Below, one piece after another: positions 10,044 to 19,811 of a stretch of 64,000 nt of DNA. This DNA comes from Sphingomonadales bacterium 28-55-16. Its GTDB lineage: Bacteria > Pseudomonadota > Alphaproteobacteria > Sphingomonadales > Sphingomonadaceae. How positions within the stretch are numbered: the first letter of the stretch is position 1; each line of letters starts with the position of its first letter. A program made the translations under genes and the position numbers. The stretch is taken from positions 38,996 through 102,995 of the forward strand of contig NCGG01000008.1 in NCBI GenBank assembly GCA_002278855.1. The letters run 5' to 3'. The notes below the pieces were generated by a model, which was given only the letters and a program-made list of their open reading frames with translations, had not been told where the DNA came from and did not search any database.

Positions 10044-10931
10044 ATGGCGGGTGCCAAAAATCACGATTATCATATTTTGCCACCAAGCATCACACCGTTG
10101 CTGGGTTCGTTTTCGGCCCTCACGATGTTCTTCGGTCTGGTGATGTGGATGCATCCCGAACAGTTTAGCTATGGCAGCCTGATCTTCGGCATTGGCTTGA
10201 TCGCAGTTATCTACACATTCTATGCGTGGTGGAGCGACGTCATTCATGAAGCTCATGCCGGTGACCATACGCCAGTCGTGCAGCTTCACCTGCGTTACGG
10301 CATGATCATGTTCATTGCCTCGGAAGTGATGTTCTTTGTTGCATGGTTCTGGGCATGGTTTGACTATTCATTGTTCCCCGTACCACTTGAGCTCGTCAAA
10401 GACGCGGAAACACATGCGTTTACCATAACCAACCTGTTTGGTCAGGAGGGCGCTGCAGCCCTGATGCAATGGCCGCCAAAGGGTCTGGAAGTCCTCGACG
10501 CGATGAAGCTTCCCTTGCTCAACACGTTGATCCTGCTGTGCTCGGGCACTACGGTCACATGGGCGCACCATGCGCTGATCCATGGCGACCGCGAAGGTCT
10601 GAAAAAGGGCCTGTGGCTGACGATTTTCCTTGGCCTGCTGTTCAGCTGCATCCAGGCGTATGAATATTCAGAAGCGCCATTTCCTTTTGGCGGTTTGAAC
10701 TATGGTACCGCCTTCTACATGGCGACAGGGTTCCATGGCTTCCATGTCATCGTCGGCACCATTTTCTTGGCGGTCTGCCTTGTGCGCACCTACAAGGGCC
10801 ATTTTACACCGCAGCAGCATTTCGGTTTTGAAGCGGCGGCATGGTATTGGCACTTTGTCGATGTTGTGTGGCTATTCCTCTTCATCACGATCTACATTTG
10901 GGGTGGCTGGGGCGCACCAGTACACGCCTAA
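10044..10931 (+). CDS. coxC: Cytochrome c oxidase subunit III
   Basis: The non-catalytic core subunit of the aa3 oxidase that stabilises subunit I and binds lipid. The 295-residue protein has seven predicted helices and the conserved SEVMFFVAWFWAWFD, ATGFHGFHVIVGTIFL and AAAWYWHFVDVVWLFLF regions. The ATG at 10044 has AGGGA upstream and is preferred over a TTG six bases earlier. The stop codon abuts the next start. Confidence 0.97.
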   Translation: MAGAKNHDYHILPPSITPLLGSFSALTMFFGLVMWMHPEQFSYGSLIFGIGLIAVIYTFYAWWSDVIHEAHAGDHTPVVQLHLRYGMIMFIASEVMFFVAWFWAWFDYSLFPVPLELVKDAETHAFTITNLFGQEGAAALMQWPPKGLEVLDAMKLPLLNTLILLCSGTTVTWAHHALIHGDREGLKKGLWLTIFLGLLFSCIQAYEYSEAPFPFGGLNYGTAFYMATGFHGFHVIVGTIFLAVCLVRTYKGHFTPQQHFGFEAAAWYWHFVDVVWLFLFITIYIWGGWGAPVHA

Positions 10932-11318
10932 ATGACCAAAAAACCATCCATAGAAGGGCAGCCCAGCATCGCTAAGGCTGCCCTTTTTGGTCTGTGCCCA
11001 CAATGCGGCAGTAAGACCCTTTTCGCTGGATTGGGCCAGTTTGCGGACCGATGCGAAAATTGTGGATTGGATTATAGCAGCTTCAACGTGGGTGATGGAC
11101 CTGCGGCCCTGCTCGTTATGGTCATAGGCGCGCTCATCATTGTCCTTGCGTTGATTGTGGACGCAGCATTTCGTCCACCCTTTTGGGTGCATGTGGTCAT
11201 TTGGGTCCCCGTCACTGCGGCCTTAACGGTGCTCTTTTTACGCATGGCCAAAGCGGCCTTGCTGGCGGCCGAACATCGCAACCGCGCCAAAGAGGCTGGA
11301 AAGGATGATGTGTTATGA
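10932..11318 (+). CDS. DUF983 membrane protein
   Basis: A 128-residue protein with an N-terminal zinc-ribbon-like pair of CxxC motifs (CPQCGSKTLF and CENCGLDY) and two C-terminal membrane helices. DUF983 genes commonly lie in alphaproteobacterial cytochrome oxidase operons between coxC and surf1, as here. The biochemical role is unknown; a part in metal handling or assembly is inferred from context. It overlaps surf1 by 4 nt. Confidence 0.9.
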   Translation: MTKKPSIEGQPSIAKAALFGLCPQCGSKTLFAGLGQFADRCENCGLDYSSFNVGDGPAALLVMVIGALIIVLALIVDAAFRPPFWVHVVIWVPVTAALTVLFLRMAKAALLAAEHRNRAKEAGKDDVL

Positions 11319-11947
11319 CACGCGGTCTCATTATCCCGACCCTTTTCGTGGCGCTGGCGGTTGCGACGATGGTGGCACTGGGCTTTTGGCAACTGCAACG
11401 CCAAGCGGAAAATGAAATGCTGTTGCGGTACGTGACAGCCAACAGCACAAAACCCGCCATAGCTTACCCACAGCAGGGTCCGGTTAGCGTCAACGCCTTG
11501 CACCGCACATCATCGGTGCAATGTCTGCGTGTTGTAAAATGGCGTGAAGATTCCGGCAGCGATACGCTTGGCAAGACAGGCACACGCTATCTGGCCGAGT
11601 GCGTTACAGGCGCAGAGGGTCCAGACGCGTTAATTGTTGCAGGCATCTCTGCACGACCAAACCAAAAGGTCGACTGGAATGGCGGACTGGTGCGCGGGAT
11701 CATTACGACCGAACCTGACCGGCAATCGTTGATCGCAAAGCTGTTTGCTAAGCCTGCCATATTGCGGCCGATGCTGGTGTCGCAAGAAGGCGTTGGCGGG
11801 CTTCGTACCGCCGAACCACCGTCGTTGGGCAAAATTCAGCGTAAGATCTCCAACAACGGCTTTTATGCCATGCAATGGTTTCTGTTCGCCTCCGCAGCGA
11901 CGATTATCTATATTCTCGCTTTACGAAAGCGCGTCAGGGCATCCTGA
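11315..11947 (+). CDS. SURF1-family oxidase assembly protein
   Basis: A haem A-handling assembly factor for cytochrome c oxidase. The 210-residue protein has the family layout of two membrane helices (about 5-22 and near the C-terminus) flanking a periplasmic domain. It starts with LGFWQLQRQAENE, which matches the Surf1 GxWQxxR signature, and ends with AMQWFLFASAATIIYILALRKR. Last clear member of the oxidase operon. Confidence 0.92.
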   Translation: MTRGLIIPTLFVALAVATMVALGFWQLQRQAENEMLLRYVTANSTKPAIAYPQQGPVSVNALHRTSSVQCLRVVKWREDSGSDTLGKTGTRYLAECVTGAEGPDALIVAGISARPNQKVDWNGGLVRGIITTEPDRQSLIAKLFAKPAILRPMLVSQEGVGGLRTAEPPSLGKIQRKISNNGFYAMQWFLFASAATIIYILALRKRVRAS

Positions 11948-11949
11948 TC

Positions 11950-12699
11950 TTGCCGACGGATTTATTGTTTTATCTAGTCGCTGCTGTGGCGGTTATCTTG
12001 GTCGGACTGGCCAAGGGCGGCTTTGCGGGTCTTGGTGCGGCGGCCATGCCGTTGCTTGCTTTGGTCATGGACCCAGTGGCCGGGGCGGGGATGTTGTTGC
12101 CCATCCTCATGGTGCAAGATGTTGTGAGCGTCTGGGCCTTCCGCAGCAGCTACGATAAGCGCACGCTCATTCTGACCTTACCCGGCGCTGCGATAGGTAT
12201 TTTTGTCGCATGGTTGCTCGCCTCCGTCATACATGAAGATGCGGTGCGCGGCTTTGTGGGCGTTATTTCGTTGGTCTTTGGGACATACCGGTTGCTGCCG
12301 CTCATAGGGGTGCAATTGCAGCTGGCGGGGCCAGCTCCGGAGTGGATCGGAACCGTGATGGGCGGCGTGTCAGGCTTCACAAGCCAAATCGCCCATGCAG
12401 GCGGCCCCCCATTTCAAATTTGGGCGCTGTCGCGCAACTTCCCGCATTTGGTGTTTGTAGGCACTTCGTCGATATTTTTTGCGATCATCAACTGGATGAA
12501 GGTGCCCGCTTATGCAGCTTTGGGCCAGTTCAACCGTGACAATATGACGCTCACGGCCATTTTCTTGCCGCTCGCGATCATAAGCACCATTGTTGGCGTA
12601 AAGCTGGTCAAACGCGTATCGCCTGCGCGATTCAACATCATAATCCAGCTTCTGATGGTGGTCATTGGTGCCGAACTGATTCGGCAGGCAATCTGGTAA
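11950..12699 (+). CDS. Sulfite exporter TauE/SafE family permease
   Basis: A 249-residue membrane protein with about eight hydrophobic helices and the family pattern AKGGFAGLGAAAMPLLALV near the start and SGFTSQIAHAGGPPFQIW in the centre. Family members export sulfite, sulfoacetate or related organosulfur anions, but many are uncharacterised. I place the start at the TTG at 11950, two bases after the surf1 stop and 11 nt after CAGGG. An upstream in-frame start at 11875 would overlap surf1 by 73 nt and gives an unlikely N-terminus. Confidence 0.85.
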   Translation: MPTDLLFYLVAAVAVILVGLAKGGFAGLGAAAMPLLALVMDPVAGAGMLLPILMVQDVVSVWAFRSSYDKRTLILTLPGAAIGIFVAWLLASVIHEDAVRGFVGVISLVFGTYRLLPLIGVQLQLAGPAPEWIGTVMGGVSGFTSQIAHAGGPPFQIWALSRNFPHLVFVGTSSIFFAIINWMKVPAYAALGQFNRDNMTLTAIFLPLAIISTIVGVKLVKRVSPARFNIIIQLLMVVIGAELIRQAIW

Positions 12700-12706
12700 C
12701 TGCGCC

Positions 12707-13252
12707 CTATTTGGGCGACAGTACCATCAGCATTTGGCGACCTTCCATGCGGGGATGCGCTTCAATTTTTGCAGTCTCAGTCGTATCTGCCTGAACGCGT
12801 TGAAGCAGTTGCATGCCCAATTGTTGGTGCGCCAATTCACGGCCGCGGAAGCGCAGCGTGATCTTGACCTTGTCACCTTCTTCAATGAACTCTGCGACCT
12901 TCTTCATCTTGACCATATAATCATGGTCATCGATATTTGGACGCATCTTGATTTCTTTGATTTCTTGGGTTTTCTGGCTCTTACGGGCCAAATTGGCCTT
13001 TTTTTGAGCTTCATATTTGAACTTGCCGATGTCCAGGAATTTGCACACGGGGGGATCGGCGTTCGGGGAAACCTCAACCAGATCGAGTCCAACTTCCCCA
13101 GCCTGTGCTATCGCCTCACGGGTATACATGACACCCAAATTCTCGCCGTCATCGTCAATGACTCGTACTTTTTCGACGGTGATGAGATTATTGTAGCGCG
13201 GTCCACTTTTAACAGGTGGGGTCATGGCGCGCCGGGTCGGCGGGGTGGCGAT
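12707..13252 (-). CDS. infC: Translation initiation factor IF-3, probable ATC start
   Basis: Binds the 30S subunit, prevents 50S joining and proofreads the start codon. The protein shows the IF-3 N-domain ([10 protein letters not shown], then [14 protein letters not shown]), the linker rich in Lys, and the C-domain with [22 protein letters not shown] sequence. No ATG lies at a good distance from a ribosome binding site. AAGGAG at 13261-13266 is followed by a TTG after only 2 nt, but an in-frame ATC at 13252 is 8 nt away, the ideal spacing. IF-3 genes are known for rare ATT or ATC starts that allow autoregulation, so I choose ATC. The first in-frame ATG, at residue 10, would lack a nearby site. 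Confidence 0.93.
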   Translation of the reverse strand: MATPPTRRAMTPPVKSGPRYNNLITVEKVRVIDDDGENLGVMYTREAIAQAGEVGLDLVEVSPNADPPVCKFLDIGKFKYEAQKKANLARKSQKTQEIKEIKMRPNIDDHDYMVKMKKVAEFIEEGDKVKITLRFRGRELAHQQLGMQLLQRVQADTTETAKIEAHPRMEGRQMLMVLSPK

Positions 13253-13397
13253 AGTCAATACTCCTTGTGATGTTCTGCAGCGCCATTACAGCTAATTTGC
13301 CCACAGATAAAGGCTTTTAGCGGAATCGGGGCTGCTTTTACGCAGTGCGAGGTTGCAAGACAGGCCTAATCTCGATGTCACCGCGCCCCTATGCGGT

Positions 13398-15479
13398 TCA
13401 ATCCGCGAGCGTCGTAAGATCCCCAACCGTCAATAATTGGGGCAGAACGCGGGCCGCACCATTTTTGGGAAAATACAAATAGAGCGGCACACCCGAGCGG
13501 CCATATTTCGCCAGAAAACGGGTGATGTCGGGGTCGCGGCGCGTATAGTCCCCCACCATCGTTACAATGCCGCCCTTCGCCAACGCATCAACGGTTTCTG
13601 CGCGATCAATCGCAGCGCCTTCATTCACTTTGCATGTCACACACCAATCGGCGGTGAAATACAAAAAGACGGGCTTGCCTTCCGCCCGAAGCGCCGCAAG
13701 CCGCGCCTCGTTAAAGGGCAAATTGCCGTTCTTGGCGATGTGTGTAACGGGTGCGTTCGCTGCCTTGTCCATCGCGACGACAGAAACCAGCGCCACGCCA
13801 AACATGGCGGCGAGCACCCATTGGCGCGACGTGCCCTTTTTCTGGCGTCGACCAATGTCGAACAGGGCCACTAACAACAACACAGCTGCGACAGACGCGA
13901 TGGCCAAGCCATGAAGCCCTACGAGCTGGTACAGCAGCCAAAGCAAGGCAAGCGTGGTGAGCGCCATAGGCACGGCCATCCATTGCCGGAACCGCACCAT
14001 CCATGCGCCTGGCCTTGGCATGCGTTTGCGCAATGCTGGAATGAACGCGATCGCCAAAAAAGGTAAAGCAAGGCCAAAACCAAGCCCAGCGAATATCAGC
14101 ATCGCCAAAGCTGTTGGTAACAACAAAGCTGCGCCCATAGCTGCGGCCATGAAAGGCCCTGTGCAAGGCGTCGCCACGACAGCCGCGAGCACACCAGTCC
14201 AGAATGAACCAGCGATACCACCTTTGCGCGTCAGTTTTTCACCAGCCCCAATTCCGCCAATCTCGAAAAGACCAGCAAGATTTGCGGTGACGGATAGCAT
14301 CAAAAACGCAAGCAACAGGACGACCGCGGGGTCCTGCAATTGGAATGCCCAACCCACCTCTTCGCCGGCCGCGCGCAAGGCAAGCATGATACCGCCTAGA
14401 ACAAGGCAGCTCAATATGATGCCGATCGTGTACGCCACGGCATCACGGCGGGCTTCGCTTTCATTTCCGCCCATCTTGGCCAAGCTCAATGCCTTCAACC
14501 CCAAAATGGGAAAAACGCAGGGCATGAGGTTGAGGAGCAATCCGCCCAAAACGGAGAATGATAAAATCCAGCCAAAACCAAGCGCTGGCGGTTGCGTGTC
14601 TTGGGTTGCTCCATTGCCAAATACCGATACGCTGTCACCCCCGGTCGGAATGACACCGGGCGTTGCACGCAACTGAAGTCCTTGCGCGTCGTTAAACCGC
14701 AACAGTCCATCAATCGGTGCCGCGAACGGTTTTTTCACTTCTCCGCTGACGATAAGCCAGTCGCCCGTGCGGCGCGCGCTTTGCGCTGCATTGTACAAAA
14801 ACAGATTTTCGCTTTCCGCGAAAAACCAAATGCTGCTGGCCGCTGCACTGCGTGGGTAGGGAATAGCAATGTCGATGCGTTTGCCGTCGATCGCATAGCG
14901 TGCCGTGCGGTCAAGCGGCACCGGCAAGTTGCTGCGCCATATATCGAAACGGGTGCGGGCAGACGCTTGTATGTCCCCTGTTCCGACGGTCATAGGCACC
15001 GAAAAAGAAGCGCTTTCGGGGACGCAAACTAGGTCGGAACAGGCCGACCAGCGGGCATTGACATGCACATCCAGAGGCTGACCGATTTTCACGCCCTCGG
15101 GGATTTTGAGGTCAATTAAAAAGGCGTGCTTTGCCTTGTAAATATGATTCATAAATCCGCTGACGACCAGAGTCTCGGGTACGGGTGCACGCAGTGGACC
15201 AGCGGTTATGCCCGCTGGCAATTGCCATTCCAGTTCAAGCGGCGTTCCCGCGTCACCAGGGTTAATCCAATAATCATGCCATCCCGCCTTTGGATCCATG
15301 ATGATCGCGACCGTCACCACATCGCCTGCCGCGGGCGTGCGCGTTTCGACGTCGATCGACGCGCGGACATATTGCGCCGCCGGTGGCGGAACTTGCGCAT
15401 GCGCCATTCCCGCAGTGCAGATGAGAAGCAGTATAATCTGGCACAATCGCGCGACAAGCGACCGGGCGGATGTACGCAT
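13398..15479 (-). CDS. DsbD/ScsB-type thiol:disulfide interchange protein
   Basis: Moves reducing power from the cytoplasm to the periplasm. The 693-residue protein has a signal peptide (MRTSARSL to AHA), an N-terminal domain with the cysteine pair CSDLVCVPE, an eight-helix DsbD core (about 310-560) containing LMPCVFPILGLK and VVATPCTGPF, each supplying one transmembrane redox cysteine, and a C-terminal thioredoxin domain with WCVTC and the cis-Pro loop SGVPLY. The large N-terminal domain resembles ScsB more than classical E. coli DsbD. A start 27 nt upstream at 15506 is possible, but the signal peptide favours 15479. A role in cytochrome or copper-protein maturation is plausible given the oxidase operon nearby. 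Confidence 0.92.
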   Translation of the reverse strand: MRTSARSLVARLCQIILLLICTAGMAHAQVPPPAAQYVRASIDVETRTPAAGDVVTVAIIMDPKAGWHDYWINPGDAGTPLELEWQLPAGITAGPLRAPVPETLVVSGFMNHIYKAKHAFLIDLKIPEGVKIGQPLDVHVNARWSACSDLVCVPESASFSVPMTVGTGDIQASARTRFDIWRSNLPVPLDRTARYAIDGKRIDIAIPYPRSAAASSIWFFAESENLFLYNAAQSARRTGDWLIVSGEVKKPFAAPIDGLLRFNDAQGLQLRATPGVIPTGGDSVSVFGNGATQDTQPPALGFGWILSFSVLGGLLLNLMPCVFPILGLKALSLAKMGGNESEARRDAVAYTIGIILSCLVLGGIMLALRAAGEEVGWAFQLQDPAVVLLLAFLMLSVTANLAGLFEIGGIGAGEKLTRKGGIAGSFWTGVLAAVVATPCTGPFMAAAMGAALLLPTALAMLIFAGLGFGLALPFLAIAFIPALRKRMPRPGAWMVRFRQWMAVPMALTTLALLWLLYQLVGLHGLAIASVAAVLLLVALFDIGRRQKKGTSRQWVLAAMFGVALVSVVAMDKAANAPVTHIAKNGNLPFNEARLAALRAEGKPVFLYFTADWCVTCKVNEGAAIDRAETVDALAKGGIVTMVGDYTRRDPDITRFLAKYGRSGVPLYLYFPKNGAARVLPQLLTVGDLTTLAD

Positions 15480-15548
15480 GGGGAAAAAGACAATTGCGTG
15501 GTTCATGCGAATCGCAATGCCATAATCAGGTGGCTGTAGGACAGCGGA

Positions 15549-16958
15549 TTATTCTTGCGCTGGTTGAATAGGTGGCCTGCCCATATTCGGCATGGCCTTT
15601 GCCTTTTTCCACCCGCCATGCACATAATAAGCGATAGACAGGAAACAGGACGTCATCGCCGTTGCGATGAACGCAGCCCAAATCGCCTCTGCGCCAAATC
15701 GGCCATAAAGGCCAAAGCCGACGGTGAAGCGCACAATGATCGCGCTGATGATCAGGATGAGAAGCGGGGCAATGACTGCGCCATTGGCCCGCACCGCAAA
15801 GCTTACGACAACCGATACACCCATCAAGATGAAGGTCCATCCGATGATGTGGTTGATGTGGATGGCAATGTCGATCGCTGGGCTTTGTGCCGGCAGGAAC
15901 AGGCCAAGCAAAGGCCGCGCACATAAGGTCATCAACAAGATGAGTACGCCCGACATCAGCAGGTTAATCGCAATGCCCGACCATACGATGCGGCTGACGC
16001 GGTGCCATTTATTTGCTCCAATATTTTGTGCGACCATTGCGCTGACTGCACCACCGACCGCGACTGCGGGCATCTGCACATAGCTCCAAAGTTGGTTCAT
16101 CACCCCATAGGCCGCCGTCGTATCGACGCCCTCTCGGTTGATCAGGCCAATCATCGCCAGCGCCGATCCCGACATAATGATCATCGATAACCCCATGGGC
16201 AGGCCCATGCGCGCTATCGGCTTAAGGTAGCGCGGGTCAGGCCGCAGCCATTTCAATTCCTCGCCGCGCAATCGGATCGTTAGGTCGAGCACATATACTT
16301 TGCGCAACAAAAGCCCGACACTGATCAGGCCCGCAACTATTGTCGCCAAGGCCGAGCCGGCAATGCCCATCGCCGGAATTGGCCCCCAACCCAAAATGAA
16401 AATCGGGTTCAATATGACGTCGAGGACGACATTCAAAACGGTGTTCCGAAAAGGCGTAATGGAATCGCCCACGCCGCGCAGCGACGATGAAATCAGCACC
16501 ATCACGAAGGAGATAGGCATCGTCAGAAAAATGACGCGTAGATAGGCGAGTGCCAGCGGAAAAACCGCATCGGATGTTGCCAAAAGCCGAAGCAATTGTG
16601 GCGCGAAGATCCAGCCAGCGGCAGCAAAGACAACACCAGCCAGAAAAAACACGGTGGACGCGGTGCCCATAATCCGGCGCACCGCTTCAATATCGCGGCG
16701 GCCCATATTCTGGCCAATCAATATCGTTGTTGCCATTGTGAAGCCGAACAAGGTCGAGAACATCAGAAACATGATGAGCCCAGCATTGGCGGAAGCCGCA
16801 AGCGCCTCTTCACCCAAAAACCGGCCGATCCACACTGAATTGACGGAGTTGTTGAGCGACTGGAGTATGTTGACACCAAGCGATGGTAGCGCAAACACGA
16901 ACAATGTTTTGGCCACCGGCCCCACCGTCAAATCGCGTTGATGGGCAGGCGCACTCAT
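15549..16958 (-). CDS. MATE family efflux transporter
   Basis: A 469-residue multidrug and toxin extrusion pump with about twelve membrane helices in two pseudo-symmetric halves. The first half contains SLNNSVNSVWIGRFLGEEALAA-like sequence and the second MNQLWSYVQMPAVAVGGAVSAMVAQNIGA, both typical of the NorM/DinF superfamily. MATE pumps use Na+ or H+ gradients to expel cationic compounds; the substrate cannot be told from sequence. It stands alone on the minus strand. Confidence 0.92.
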   Translation of the reverse strand: MSAPAHQRDLTVGPVAKTLFVFALPSLGVNILQSLNNSVNSVWIGRFLGEEALAASANAGLIMFLMFSTLFGFTMATTILIGQNMGRRDIEAVRRIMGTASTVFFLAGVVFAAAGWIFAPQLLRLLATSDAVFPLALAYLRVIFLTMPISFVMVLISSSLRGVGDSITPFRNTVLNVVLDVILNPIFILGWGPIPAMGIAGSALATIVAGLISVGLLLRKVYVLDLTIRLRGEELKWLRPDPRYLKPIARMGLPMGLSMIIMSGSALAMIGLINREGVDTTAAYGVMNQLWSYVQMPAVAVGGAVSAMVAQNIGANKWHRVSRIVWSGIAINLLMSGVLILLMTLCARPLLGLFLPAQSPAIDIAIHINHIIGWTFILMGVSVVVSFAVRANGAVIAPLLILIISAIIVRFTVGFGLYGRFGAEAIWAAFIATAMTSCFLSIAYYVHGGWKKAKAMPNMGRPPIQPAQE

Positions 16959-17013
16959 GTTGGTTGCGTCATGCCAAAAACGGGCAGGGAGTAAGCTGGG
17001 ATTTGTCCTTCAC

Positions 17014-19737
17014 TCATCCCAATCTGGCCAGTGCAACTGTCAATCGCTCGGCTTCGGCGGCCTTCTCAGCATGGTCGGCGCGCGCTTTCTCAACAGCTTC
17101 TGGCTTTGCCTTTTCCACAAACGCCGCATTCGACAAGCGCCCAGCCAGCGCGTCACGTTCCTTCGTGGCGGCTTCGATCGCTTTGGTGATGCGGGCGCGT
17201 TCGGCGTCGAGGTCGATGACATCATCAAGCGCAAAGACCACTGTGTCGCCGCCCACCACGATCTGCGCCACATTGTTTGTGGCAACCGGTGCATACACAA
17301 AGCTGTCAATGCGACCAAGCCGTGACAAGGCCGCTGCCTGCCGCGCGATGACCGAAATCGTCGACGCCTGTGGGTCTGCAATGTTAGCGGTCAGGCGCGT
17401 GCCCGGCGGGATATTCAATTCCGCTTTGAACGAACGGGTTTTGCTGATCGTGTCGATGACCCAATTGATTTCTGCCACGGCATCGGCGTCAATCGTTGCG
17501 TTTGGTGCGGGCCATTGCGCGTGAATGATGTCATACGCACGCGGCTGCGCTGGGTCGGACAGGGCATGCCATAATTCTTCGGTGATGAAGGGCATGAACG
17601 GATGCAGCATGACCAAAATTTGGTCGAGCGCCCAGCCGGCAACTTCCCGCGCCTCGGCGGCGTCTGCATTTACCAGCGCGGGCTGGGGCTCAGCTCCGTC
17701 GTCGCCGGATTGCACCTGTAGGATCGGCTTGAGCAGTTCCAGATACCAATCGCAAAATTGGTCGAACACGAAATGATAGATGACATCGGCCATGCCGTCG
17801 AAACGGAATTCGGCAAAGGCCTTGTTCAATTTCTCAACTGTGCTGACAACTTCGCCAATGATCCAGCGGTTGACGGCAAGCTCGGCCTTCGGCGCGTGCA
17901 CGCTATGCGATCCACCAATGCCGTTGGACTGCGCAAAGCGGGCGGCGTTCCAAAGCTTGGTCGCAAAATTGCGATACCCTGCGACGCGGCTTTCATCCAT
18001 TTTGATGTCACGGCCTTGGCTTTCCATCGCCGCCATGAAGAAACGCAATGCATCCGCGCCATATTGGTCAATCAGGCCAAGCGGGTCGACGGTATTGCCT
18101 TTCGACTTGGACATCTTGCTGCCATCTGCCGCGCGGACAAGGCCATGAAGATAGAGCGTCTTCCAAGGCACTTCGTCCATGAAGTGGATACCCTGCATCG
18201 CCATCCGCGCATCCCAGAAGAACAGGATGTCAAAGCCAGAAATCAAGACGTCATTAGGATAATGGCGGTCGAGCATCGTGTTTTGATCGGGCCAACCCAA
18301 GGTGCCGAACGGCCAAAGCGCAGACGAAAACCATGTGTCGAGAACGTCGGGGTCGCGCGTCAGTTCAACGCCCGCGCCCGCGAGCGCCTGCGCCGCATCT
18401 TCAGTCTCGGCGACATAGCATATGCCATCGGCATCGAACCACGCAGGTATCTGGTGGCCCCACCATAATTGCCGCGAGACACACCATGGCTGGATATTCT
18501 CCATCCAGTTGAAGTAGGTTTTCTCCCAAGACTTCGGCACAATATCGAAACCGCCATTGGCCTTGCCCTTGCGGGCGGCCTCAATGGCTGGCTTGGCAAG
18601 CGTTTCGGCGTCGACATACCATTGGTCGGTCAACCACGGCTCAATCACTTGGCCCGAGCGGTCGCCGAAAGGTGTTTGGATGACGCGGTCTTCGACCTTT
18701 TCCAGCAAGCCCAAGGCGTCCAGCGCCTCAACCACCATCTTGCGCGCGTTGGTTGGTTCGCCCTCGATGCCAAAGCGGTATTGCCCGAGATATTCTGCCG
18801 GAATAAGGCCATCGGCAGTCTGCACAACGCGGCCTTCGCCATCAAGCATGTTGAACATGTCGCTCGCCTTGAACCCGGCGCGTTTGCCAACCTCAAAGTC
18901 GTTGAAATCATGCCCCGGAGTAATTTTTACGGCGCCCGAACCCAATTCTGGATCGGCATGTTCATCCGTGACAATCGGTATCAAGCGACCTGTAATGGGC
19001 AAGCGGACATTTTTGCCGACGAGATGCGCGTAACGTTCATCCGACGGGTTCACCGCGACGGCCATGTCGGCGAGCATCGTTTCAGGCCGTGTGGTGGCGA
19101 CGCTGATAAAGCCGCTGCCATCTTCTAAAGGATATTTGAAATGCCAGAATTTTCCATTGATCTCGCGGGTTTCAACCTCAAGGTCGGAAATCGCGGTTTT
19201 CAGGCCCGGGTCCCAGTTGACGAGGCGCTTGTCGCGATACAGCAATTTTTGGTTATAAAGATCGACAAACACCTTGATGACGGCCTTTGAAAAGCCCTCA
19301 TCCATGGTGAAGCGTTCATTCTCCCAATCCATGGAGCAGCCAAGCCGGCGCAACTGGCCGGTAATTTCGCCGCCGCTTTCTGTTTTCCATTCCCACACTT
19401 TGGCGATGAATTCTTCGCGGGTGAAATCGGTGCGCTTCTGCTGGCGGGCGTTGAGTTGCCGTTCGACCACCATCTGTGTTGCAATGCCGGCATGGTCCGT
19501 GCCGACGACCCATAACGCATCTTTGCCCTGCAAACGCGCGTGGCGAACGAGGATATCCTGCAAGGTGTTGTCGAGTGCATGGCCGATGTGCAAGCTGCCC
19601 GTCACATTGGGCGGCGGGTTCACGATTGTGTAAGGCTCGGCATGGGGGCGATCGGGACGAAATGCGCCCGTGGCTTCCCAATGCGCATACCATTTCGCTT
19701 CAATCGCGGCGGGGTCGAAAGTCTTGTCGATAGTCAT
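17014..19737 (-). CDS. valS: Valyl-tRNA synthetase
   Basis: Charges tRNA-Val and edits mischarged threonine. The 907-residue class I enzyme shows the HIGH-type motif [12 protein letters not shown], an inserted editing domain (about 190-340), the KMSKS loop [12 protein letters not shown], an anticodon-binding domain, and the ValS-specific C-terminal coiled coil rich in Ala, Glu and Lys (last 65 residues). I place the start at the ATG at 19737, where the conserved MTIDKTFDP begins; a longer frame to 19800 adds an unlikely leader. Confidence 0.97.
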   Translation of the reverse strand: MTIDKTFDPAAIEAKWYAHWEATGAFRPDRPHAEPYTIVNPPPNVTGSLHIGHALDNTLQDILVRHARLQGKDALWVVGTDHAGIATQMVVERQLNARQQKRTDFTREEFIAKVWEWKTESGGEITGQLRRLGCSMDWENERFTMDEGFSKAVIKVFVDLYNQKLLYRDKRLVNWDPGLKTAISDLEVETREINGKFWHFKYPLEDGSGFISVATTRPETMLADMAVAVNPSDERYAHLVGKNVRLPITGRLIPIVTDEHADPELGSGAVKITPGHDFNDFEVGKRAGFKASDMFNMLDGEGRVVQTADGLIPAEYLGQYRFGIEGEPTNARKMVVEALDALGLLEKVEDRVIQTPFGDRSGQVIEPWLTDQWYVDAETLAKPAIEAARKGKANGGFDIVPKSWEKTYFNWMENIQPWCVSRQLWWGHQIPAWFDADGICYVAETEDAAQALAGAGVELTRDPDVLDTWFSSALWPFGTLGWPDQNTMLDRHYPNDVLISGFDILFFWDARMAMQGIHFMDEVPWKTLYLHGLVRAADGSKMSKSKGNTVDPLGLIDQYGADALRFFMAAMESQGRDIKMDESRVAGYRNFATKLWNAARFAQSNGIGGSHSVHAPKAELAVNRWIIGEVVSTVEKLNKAFAEFRFDGMADVIYHFVFDQFCDWYLELLKPILQVQSGDDGAEPQPALVNADAAEAREVAGWALDQILVMLHPFMPFITEELWHALSDPAQPRAYDIIHAQWPAPNATIDADAVAEINWVIDTISKTRSFKAELNIPPGTRLTANIADPQASTISVIARQAAALSRLGRIDSFVYAPVATNNVAQIVVGGDTVVFALDDVIDLDAERARITKAIEAATKERDALAGRLSNAAFVEKAKPEAVEKARADHAEKAAEAERLTVALARLG

Positions 19738-19811
19738 GGGAAGTGGCTTTGCCAGCGCATGCGCGATTGGGCAAGGTGTTCGCGGGAAATTCGTTGGCAT
19801 ATCCTACAACA

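Noticed and set aside
12703..12717. Hairpin CGCCC-TATTT-GGGCG between the TauE-type gene and infC
   Set aside because: Only 5 bp of stem and no T run on either side. It could be a weak bidirectional terminator but is not strong enough to list.
17758..18468. 236-codon open frame on the plus strand
   Set aside because: Antisense to valS. Long antisense frames are expected in GC-rich genes, and no motif or ribosome site supports it.
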